From contig CAMVBD010000016.1 of NCBI GenBank assembly GCA_947165615.1, positions 1 through 11,093 of the forward strand: a stretch of 11,093 nt of DNA, in the 5' to 3' direction. The first letter of the stretch is position 1. Each line of letters begins with the position of its first letter. Origin of the DNA: an uncultured Clostridia bacterium. GTDB lineage: Bacteria > Bacillota > Clostridia > Oscillospirales > Acutalibacteraceae. Both the position numbers and the translations under genes were made by a program. Of the stretch, positions 6,743 to 11,093 are shown piece by piece. The notes below the pieces were generated by a model that had not been told where the DNA came from, did no database searches, and saw only the letters and a list, made by a program, of their open reading frames with translations.

Positions 6743-7006
6743 TCAGCCGTTATAGTTAAAGAGCCCCTGCACTTTTTGGGTGACCGTGGGCATGATCGTG
6801 GAATTAAAGAGCGCGTAGAGTCCCGCGAGGAGCAGGGCGCCCAGCACGACGGCAATCAGGATTTTGACGCCGGAATCCACATAACCTTCGGCGACGGGGT
6901 TCTCGATGGTGACTTTTGCGGTGATAGCAGCGGCGTTTACCTTTTCGATGACGGTTTCGGCCGCTTTCTTGATCTTGTTGGCTGCTTTTTTGATGAAATT
7001 CAGCAT
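6743..7006 (-). CDS. Pilin-like small membrane protein, copy 1 (Flp-type/DUF6133-like)
   Basis: This 87-aa protein is the first gene after the terminator behind the SpoVG-like gene. A Lys/Ala-rich amphipathic leader (1-41) precedes AEGYVDSG, a membrane helix (about residues 46-66, with LIAVVLGALLLAGLY) and the same polar tail as copy 2. Cutting after G41 would leave 46 residues, identical in length to copy 2 and differing from it by only two substitutions (L/I in the helix, S/N after it). Many codons differ silently between the copies, so the mature part appears kept by selection and not by recent duplication. The ATG at 7006 has AAGGTAAGG upstream at a slightly long spacing. Pilin function is inferred from the Tad context. 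Confidence 0.72.
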   Translation of the reverse strand: MLNFIKKAANKIKKAAETVIEKVNAAAITAKVTIENPVAEGYVDSGVKILIAVVLGALLLAGLYALFNSTIMPTVTQKVQGLFNYNG

Positions 7007-7048
7007 AGGGAAAATACCTTACCTTTCTTTATTCATATAGTTTTGCTG
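7007..7048 (-). promoter_or_regulatory. Possible weak pilin promoter or read-through leader
   Basis: Between the terminator T-run and the first pilin ATG there are 42 bases, with a TATATG/TATGAAT -10-like element (around 7032-7040) and the ribosome site. No convincing -35 hexamer lies 16-18 bases upstream of it, where the sequence belongs to the terminator stem. Either the pilins use a poor or activator-dependent promoter, or they are expressed by leakage through the terminator. Confidence 0.25.
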
Positions 7049-7088
7049 AAAAAAGGAAGCCCGCTCACATCTGCTGCGAGAGGGCTTC
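7049..7088 (-). terminator. Rho-independent terminator overlapping the end of the SpoVG-like gene
   Basis: On the minus strand GAAGCCC (7088-7082) pairs with GGGCTTC (7062-7056). Inside it CTCGCA (7080-7075) pairs with TGTGAG (7069-7064) around a five-base loop, after one mismatch. The stem is followed at once by C and six T (7054-7049). The outer 5' arm lies in the final codons of the SpoVG-like gene, whose stop codon (7067-7065) is inside the inner stem. It should reduce transcription entering the pilin genes from upstream. A separate promoter is not obvious in the 42 bases that follow. Confidence 0.8.
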
Positions 7089-7430
7089 GGATTCGACCGG
7101 CGTTTCGGTCTGCGACATTTTCTGCTCATACGCCTGCAGGACTGCGCTCTGTATGGCGCTTCTGCCATCGGCGGTCACGGCGTGGAAAATGTCAGAGTAT
7201 TCTTTTTTGCCGTTCTTTTCATACGACTGCTGGGGCATCTGCACCCACGGTCCCTTGTCGGAATCATATACCCGCAGCCCGTGTACGGCGAAAGCGCCGC
7301 CTATGGTGACGCTGGCGCGCGCCAGCAGTTTGCTGTCCGGGATATCGTAGGTATGCTCGATCCGGGCGGAAATGGAAGGCGTCCCCCTCTCTTTTTCGGG
7401 CGCCGCCTTCGGTGCTTTGCTGTTGGCCAT
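7065..7430 (-). CDS. spoVG: SpoVG-family protein
   Basis: This 121-aa protein has a SpoVG-like core at about residues 20-103: an initial strand SARIEHTYDI, LLARASVTIGGAFAVHGLRV, a DSDKGPWVQMP segment matching the GLFVAMPS region of SpoVG, then SDIFHAVTADGRSAIQSAVLQAYE. It carries an extra charged N-terminus (1-19) and a polar C-terminal tail. SpoVG proteins are small nucleic-acid-binding regulators. Copies outside the sporulation locus are frequent in Firmicute mobile elements and phages. The ATG at 7430 has an almost ideal ribosome site, AAAGGAGGTGA, so strong translation is likely. The gene ends in an intrinsic terminator and stands just upstream of the pilin genes. It may regulate element genes, but the target is unknown. 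Confidence 0.82.
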   Translation of the reverse strand: MANSKAPKAAPEKERGTPSISARIEHTYDIPDSKLLARASVTIGGAFAVHGLRVYDSDKGPWVQMPQQSYEKNGKKEYSDIFHAVTADGRSAIQSAVLQAYEQKMSQTETPVESEALSQQM

Positions 7431-7451
7431 GATGGTTCACCTCCTTTCAAG

Positions 7452-8126
7452 TTACATCATGAATCCATATATGGAGAAGCCCATATCGGCTTCCACTTCC
7501 TCCGGAGAGATATCCTCCGGCTCACGAAACTGATCCATATATTTCACCACCTCCTCATCAGTCAAGGATCGGAATTCCTCACCGGCGTCGCCGCAGATAA
7601 AGAAGGGGCCTGCCATGATGGTCCCGTTCTCCAGCCTGCGGTTGCCGTCAAGCCCTTCCAGCTTTGCTTCTTCGTTGCCGACGATCACACCGTCCCCGTC
7701 CAGATAGACGGGTTCGATCAGGCCGCCGACAGCCTGCTGCATCCCTTTCAGGGTATGAGAAATCTCCGTTTCATAGGGAAATCTGTGCGGCTCCACGTAG
7801 AGAACCCGCATCAGGTTATCCGGCTTATGCGTCTGTGCTTCGTCGAAGTCTATTTTTTGGAACCCGAACGAATCACAGAAAAAAGCTCCGTTTTCATTCA
7901 CAACCACGTCGGAGACGGAAAGCGAATGTCCGCGGAGCAGAGGGTGTCGGTCCGTATTCAGTTGTGCGAAAACGTCTTCGAGATTGGACGCATCCAAATC
8001 GGCGTTCAAAACCTCGTTATATATACCCGGATCCACGCCACCGTGTTCTCCTGTATAGTCCAGCGGCATGAATTTAACATGGCTAGCATCGCGGTCATGA
8101 TCAATCTGATATACCTTTATGCGCAT
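7452..8126 (-). CDS. YodL domain plus DUF3846 protein
   Basis: This 224-aa protein has two recognisable domains. Residues 1-98 resemble the YodL domain: IKVYQIDHDRDASHVKFM, VDPGIYNEVLNADLD, GHSLSVSDVV and AFFCDSFGFQKIDFD. Residues about 106-200 resemble DUF3846: MRVLYVEPHRFPYETEI, LKGMQQAVGGLIEPVYLDGD, GNRRLENGTIMAGPFFICG and SLTDEEVVKYMDQF. A short acidic tail follows. Both domains are typical of clostridial conjugative and phage elements and have no firmly known function. DUF3846 is sometimes found near antirestriction genes, which is a hint only. The ATG at 8126 follows the previous stop after two bases. Its GGGAGG ribosome site lies inside the last codons of the upstream gene. Confidence 0.82.
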   Translation of the reverse strand: MRIKVYQIDHDRDASHVKFMPLDYTGEHGGVDPGIYNEVLNADLDASNLEDVFAQLNTDRHPLLRGHSLSVSDVVVNENGAFFCDSFGFQKIDFDEAQTHKPDNLMRVLYVEPHRFPYETEISHTLKGMQQAVGGLIEPVYLDGDGVIVGNEEAKLEGLDGNRRLENGTIMAGPFFICGDAGEEFRSLTDEEVVKYMDQFREPEDISPEEVEADMGFSIYGFMM

Positions 8127-8128
8127 GT

Positions 8129-8983
8129 TTACATCCCTCCCATCGCGGGGCCGTGGGAATGCGAAATACGGTCCTCAAATTCTTCCGCGTCGCAGATCCA
8201 GTAATCAGGACCGTTGTACATGGACACGTACAGATCGCCGTCTTCAGTCTCGATCGGTCGCTGCTCAAATCCTTCGCCGAGCCCGTCGCTGTTTTGTCCG
8301 GTGACCCAGTCCGTGACGCTTTCTTTCTCTTCCGGTGTGAGCGGCGCGGTCAAATAGAGGTCCACCTTGCCGTAGAGCTGTCCGTCGTGTTCCTCTACAT
8401 CCCAGTATGCCGAAACCAGCTTGGCTTTTGCGGAAGGGATCTCGTCGTAATAGTCCGCCATATCGCCGTACTCGGGCGCCTGTTCCAGTTCGAGGGCCTT
8501 TTGAATCTCGGAAGCATGCGCGGCGATCATGGAATTGCCAACTTCATACATCTCGCCGTCTTCCTCATGCATGTCAAGTGACGCGGACAGAGGGAAATAC
8601 AGTGTTTCACGCACACTGCCGTAACTATGCAGCTTTTCAGCGCGGTCCTTGTACAGGTCCGAAATAGATTCGTACTTCTGATCCATGATCGCGTTTTCCA
8701 GCTCCGCTTTCACGGCAGGATACGTTTTTTCCAGCGTGGCGGCGACGGCGTTGGCCGTGAGCAGCGTGTCTGTTTCATGAAAGAGCAAACTCAGTTTACC
8801 GCCGATATCATTTCCGGAGATCAGTTTGATGTGCAGATCCTCGTCTTCCTCATCCCTAAGATACAGCGGGATTCTCGGGGAACAGCCAAGTTCTTTCAGC
8901 GTTCTTCCCAAAACGTATTTGTTGTCGGGCAGATCAACAATAGCCTGCTCGCCTTTGTATTCGATCAAGGCCTGGTATGCCAT
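8129..8983 (-). CDS. Unknown acidic 284-aa protein
   Basis: I do not recognise a named family with confidence. The protein is soluble-looking, strongly acidic (many Asp and Glu), and has no membrane segment or signal. Three parts can be seen. An N-terminal part (1-80) starts with YKGEQAIVDLPDNKYVLGRT; a middle helical part has EKTYPAVKAELENAIMDQ; and the C-terminal part (about 190-275) contains VTDWVTGQNSDGLGEGFEQ and DLYVSMYNGPDYWI. The C-terminal part recalls short proteins that recur beside YodL and DUF3849 genes in clostridial elements, but that is memory only. The acidic character would fit a DNA-mimic antirestriction protein (ArdA-like), which is speculation. The ATG at 8983 lies two bases after the previous stop. 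Its own end, MGGM-stop, carries the ribosome site of the next gene. Confidence 0.75.
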   Translation of the reverse strand: MAYQALIEYKGEQAIVDLPDNKYVLGRTLKELGCSPRIPLYLRDEEDEDLHIKLISGNDIGGKLSLLFHETDTLLTANAVAATLEKTYPAVKAELENAIMDQKYESISDLYKDRAEKLHSYGSVRETLYFPLSASLDMHEEDGEMYEVGNSMIAAHASEIQKALELEQAPEYGDMADYYDEIPSAKAKLVSAYWDVEEHDGQLYGKVDLYLTAPLTPEEKESVTDWVTGQNSDGLGEGFEQRPIETEDGDLYVSMYNGPDYWICDAEEFEDRISHSHGPAMGGM

Positions 8984-8985
8984 AA

Positions 8986-9726
8986 TTACATTCCTCCCAT
9001 TATCGGACTGCTGTCCGGTTCTGTCTGTTCTTCGGTTTGTGGATCCTCGTTCGGCGCAGTCAGCGTCTGCAACTTCTCACGCGCCCAATCGGGGATATGC
9101 TCATCCGCTATGACGCCGAAGAAATCCTGACGGTAGAAGCTGGTTTTCTCACCGTCAGAAAGAAACATACCGAAGACTCTTCTGCCGGACGGTTTCGGAC
9201 GGCAGCCGAACCCGCCTTTAGCAAAGAAAAGCTGGTTTTCCGGCGTTCGGAATTCCTCCTTCAGCGCTTCGGCCTTCATGATCAGAAGTTTACCGGTGTA
9301 ATCCTCTTCATCGGTGCAGTGGGTTCTGTCAAAGAGACCGAGATCCTTCCAGTATTTCCGCGCCATGTCCGCCATTCCGTCCACGAGACAGGGGTGGGAT
9401 TTAACGCAGAAATAGCAGTTGTTCTCATCAGCGGGGATATAGAAACTCTTTGCCCACGCTTTGTTTTCCCGTGAATACCTGCCGTCGTAGTCCGCCTGTC
9501 GGATCGTGTTGGCAAGCACCCAGTTCACACGGTCAATGCCGAATCGCTCTACAACCGGAGAAAGGCAATCACCGAGATGATTTTCATGGTAATTCGCTGT
9601 AATTGCTTCTCCGATGGCGAACGCACAATTGCAGTTTTCGTGATAGCTGTCCCGCCATTCCTTGATCTCGTCATGGTTTCGGGCATCTTCGCGGGAAAAG
9701 CGGTAGAGCGGAAGATGCTCAGACAT
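8986..9726 (-). CDS. DUF3849-domain protein with second C-terminal domain
   Basis: This 246-aa protein resembles DUF3849 in residues about 7-125. It has LYRFSREDARNHDEIKEW, NCAFAIGEAITANYHENHLG, then FGIDRVNWVLANTI followed by YDGRYSRENKAWA, and later CYFCVKSHPCLVDGMADMAR. A second compact region (about 143-218), with ENQLFFAKGGFGCRPKPSGR and FYRQDFFGVIADEHIPDWA, looks like a separate small domain found in similar element proteins. Function is unknown. Cysteines are unusually grouped (C32, C34, C104, C107, C113), so metal or disulphide binding is possible. The ATG at 9726 overlaps the abrB-like stop by eight bases and has AAAGGA upstream. The C-terminus MGGM-stop encodes the ribosome site for the next cistron. 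Confidence 0.82.
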   Translation of the reverse strand: MSEHLPLYRFSREDARNHDEIKEWRDSYHENCNCAFAIGEAITANYHENHLGDCLSPVVERFGIDRVNWVLANTIRQADYDGRYSRENKAWAKSFYIPADENNCYFCVKSHPCLVDGMADMARKYWKDLGLFDRTHCTDEEDYTGKLLIMKAEALKEEFRTPENQLFFAKGGFGCRPKPSGRRVFGMFLSDGEKTSFYRQDFFGVIADEHIPDWAREKLQTLTAPNEDPQTEEQTEPDSSPIMGGM

Positions 9727-10030
9727 GGATTCTTTTTCCTTTCTGCTCTGCCCACTTGAGAGACAGGTGCATGAGCGCAGCCTTCTGCTGCTCAGGGGAA
9801 AGCCCGTCCAGGAAGCCCTTCAGCGTAACGGTTCCTTCCGTATCTCGTTCTTTGGAATCAGACTCAGGGCAGCGCTCGTCGCAGACGATCTCACGGGTCA
9901 CAAGCACGGAACGGCAGTCCTCGCTTTCGGTAAAAGAAAGCACGTCGTTCTGCTGAAAACCGACGCGCTGGCGCATTTCAAATGGAATGGTGATTCGGCC
10001 TCGTTTGCCGAGAATACGGTACATTTTCAT
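9719..10030 (-). CDS. AbrB/SpoVT-type (swapped-hairpin) transcriptional regulator
   Basis: This 103-aa protein begins with a SpoVT-AbrB DNA-binding domain at residues 4-48: YRILGKRGRITIPFEMRQRV then GFQQNDVLSFTES, the usual loop-hinge swapped-hairpin pattern. The C-terminal part (about 66-98, VTLKGFLDGLSPEQQKAALM) is helical and is probably a dimer or effector part. Three cysteines (C39, C50, C54) lie near the junction. Proteins of this type bind DNA as dimers or tetramers. It could act as repressor of this operon or as an antitoxin, but no toxin gene is adjacent. The ATG at 10030 has GGAGG seven bases upstream. Its gene overlaps the DUF3849 gene by eight bases and follows the 35-aa membrane peptide gene after 18 bases. 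Confidence 0.85.
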   Translation of the reverse strand: MKMYRILGKRGRITIPFEMRQRVGFQQNDVLSFTESEDCRSVLVTREIVCDERCPESDSKERDTEGTVTLKGFLDGLSPEQQKAALMHLSLKWAEQKGKRIHV

Positions 10031-10048
10031 GGTGATTCCTCCAAATCT

Positions 10049-10156
10049 TTATATGATAGGTAAATATGCTGCGGTAAGGTAACCGAGCACGGCGCCGAGC
10101 GCCAACAGAAGTAATATGCCGATCGTAACGATCTGGATGGGCTGCGTCGCTCTCAT
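10049..10156 (-). CDS. Small 35-aa single-pass membrane peptide
   Basis: This short frame fills the space between the 113-aa gene and the abrB-like gene. Its ATG (10156-10154) overlaps the preceding stop as ATGA, and its TAA is at 10051-10049. The product has a short N-terminus (MRATQPIQ), a hydrophobic helix of about 20 residues containing TIGILLLLALGAVLGYL, and a small tail AAYLPII. One transmembrane segment is clear. The ATGA overlap, exact fit to the gap and hydrophobic periodicity support a real gene, although no strong ribosome site of its own is seen and translation probably relies on coupling. Function is unknown; such peptides may modulate a membrane complex, or act as toxins or holin-like proteins. 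Confidence 0.65.
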   Translation of the reverse strand: MRATQPIQIVTIGILLLLALGAVLGYLTAAYLPII

Positions 10157-10494
10157 GACAACACCATCCCTCCCTCCGGCTCTTCCGGTAACCACGCCAT
10201 GTCCACGGCGTCCTGTCCAAGTCCTTCCAGCAGGCGGTTATATGCGCTGACGTCCGGACAATCGCGGATACCGAAATCCGCACAGCCCTGCCTGGCACAG
10301 GAAAGATCCGTATCGTCTTCTGCGAGCATTTCGTTCGGTTCCAACCATGCTTTGCCCTTGTCCCACAAAACACAAAGGGAGGCGGGATATCCGCCTGTCT
10401 GATCACTCTGGAAATCCGGTGAGACGTCAACATCCAGCGCACTTCTGCCATCGAGCAGAGCTTCCACTTTTTCGGTCAAATCTTCGTAGGTCAT
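10153..10494 (-). CDS. Unknown acidic 113-aa protein
   Basis: I do not recognise the family. The protein is acidic and soluble-looking, begins MTYEDLTEKVEALLDGRSAL and contains YPASLCVLWDKGKAWLEPNE. A Cys-bearing middle (DLSCARQGCADFGIRDCPD: three cysteines within about 15 residues) precedes a C-terminal helix with YNRLLEGLGQD. The ATG at 10494 has AAAGGA seven bases upstream and lies 10 bases after the methylase stop. Its stop overlaps the start of the 35-aa membrane peptide. Position after a methylase and before an AbrB regulator suggests an element accessory gene; nothing more specific can be said. Confidence 0.72.
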   Translation of the reverse strand: MTYEDLTEKVEALLDGRSALDVDVSPDFQSDQTGGYPASLCVLWDKGKAWLEPNEMLAEDDTDLSCARQGCADFGIRDCPDVSAYNRLLEGLGQDAVDMAWLPEEPEGGMVLS

Positions 10495-10504
10495 AGCGTT
10501 CCTT

Positions 10505-11092
10505 TCATTCCACCTTGCAGTGAATAATGGATTCCTTCAGAATCTTCTCGTAATCCTCGATCATGGGAGCAAAGAAGGTCATCTGACGGGGTTTTGCCGC
10601 TTCGCGTTCGTAAAAATCATAGTTCGCGATAATCAGTTCGGGGAACTCCTTGCCGGCCTCATACCGCTGCGCCATGGAGTGGACCCGTGTAAAATCGAAC
10701 ATCGGGAACCCTTCATACAGACCGCGGATTTCCGGGCAGTCGTTGTATGACAGCAGGAATTTACCTTTGATTTGACCAAGCGTATCCCGCAGTCGAACGT
10801 GATCGTCCCAGCCGAAGCCGACCTCATACATTCCCTCCGTCTGAAAATACGGTGGGTCAAGATAGAAGAAGGTTTCCGGCCGGTCATAGTGTCGGATCAG
10901 CGTTTCAAAGTCCTGATTCTCCACAACCACGTTTGCCATTCTCCGCTGTGTTTCCTGAATCAGAGAAAACAGACGGGAGATGTCAAAGGGCTGCGCGGCG
11001 AAGGATTTGCCGCCGCTGGAATAACTGTAGCGGAGGAGCTTCAGGAACATGGCGGCGGAGCGCACGTCGTAATCGCGGGTGATCCGCTCCCG
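10505..11092 (-). CDS. DNA adenine methylase, D12/Dam class (N-terminus outside window)
   Basis: The frame is open up to the right edge, so the gene starts beyond it; 195 residues of the C-terminal part are visible. It contains the catalytic motif DPPY in FFYLDPPYFQTEGMYEVGF, which marks N6-adenine methyltransferases. LKLLRYSYSSGGKSF and KFLLSYNDCPEIRGLYEGF are typical of the D12 (Dam/MboIIA-like) class, and the end of the fold has ELIIANYD. The AdoMet-binding motif (PF-GG region) would lie upstream of the visible part. GTG at 11065 and the internal ATG at 11050 are in frame but have codons of the same protein before them, so they are not starts. Solitary methylases like this are frequent on mobile elements, where they protect DNA from host restriction. 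No cognate nuclease gene is visible. Confidence 0.88.
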   Translation of the reverse strand, partial: RERITRDYDVRSAAMFLKLLRYSYSSGGKSFAAQPFDISRLFSLIQETQRRMANVVVENQDFETLIRHYDRPETFFYLDPPYFQTEGMYEVGFGWDDHVRLRDTLGQIKGKFLLSYNDCPEIRGLYEGFPMFDFTRVHSMAQRYEAGKEFPELIIANYDFYEREAAKPRQMTFFAPMIEDYEKILKESIIHCKVE

Positions 11093-11093
11093 G

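Noticed and set aside
7182..8204. Long plus-strand frame of 340 codons
   Set aside because: It lies antisense to the SpoVG-like, YodL-DUF3846 and 284-aa genes, shows no family features, and arises from codon bias of the real genes.
1..11093. CRISPR array, tRNA, rRNA or insertion sequence
   Set aside because: No regularly spaced direct repeats, cloverleaf-like segments, rRNA-like sequence or transposase signatures were seen on either strand.

Overview
The window looks like part of an integrated mobile element (probably an integrative and conjugative element, ICE) of a low-GC-lineage Gram-positive, most likely a gut-type Clostridia (Oscillospiraceae/Lachnospiraceae-like). The reasons are strong purine-rich Shine-Dalgarno sites before almost every gene, a SpoVG-family gene, an AbrB-type regulator, YodL/DUF3846 and DUF3849 proteins and an adenine methylase (a set typical of clostridial mobile elements), and a Tad pilus set without an outer-membrane secretin. 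No integrase, relaxase, tRNA or attachment site is visible, so the element assignment rests on gene content only.

Layout. Positions 2-970 (+ strand) hold the 3' part of a DUF4143-type AAA ATPase. It converges on a long set of co-directional minus-strand genes that fills the rest of the window. Read in transcription order (right to left) these are: the C-terminal part of a DNA adenine methylase (cut by the right edge), an unknown 113-aa protein, an unlisted 35-aa membrane peptide, an AbrB-like regulator, a DUF3849 protein, an unknown 284-aa acidic protein, a YodL-DUF3846 protein and a SpoVG-like protein. A good intrinsic terminator overlaps the end of the SpoVG-like gene. Then come two short paralogous pilin-like membrane proteins, an A24 prepilin peptidase, a CpaB/SAF protein, a CpaE-like P-loop ATPase, the TadA/CpaF secretion ATPase and two T2SF-family membrane platform proteins (TadB and TadC).

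How they work together. The left half encodes a compact Tad/Flp (type IV pilus-like) machine: two candidate pilins, the peptidase that would process them, a CpaB homologue, a localisation or partner ATPase, the assembly motor and its two-part inner-membrane platform. TadE/TadF minor pilins, TadD and a secretin are not present in the window. The right half is an accessory or early-gene block (methylation, transcription control, DUF proteins) translated as tightly coupled cistrons. The points most worth following are the two pilins, whose predicted mature parts are nearly identical while their leaders differ; the RNA hairpins that divide the operon around the pilin cistrons; and the short membrane peptide. 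No gene-free stretch exceeds 300 bases; the longest is 5573-5729, which holds three hairpins.
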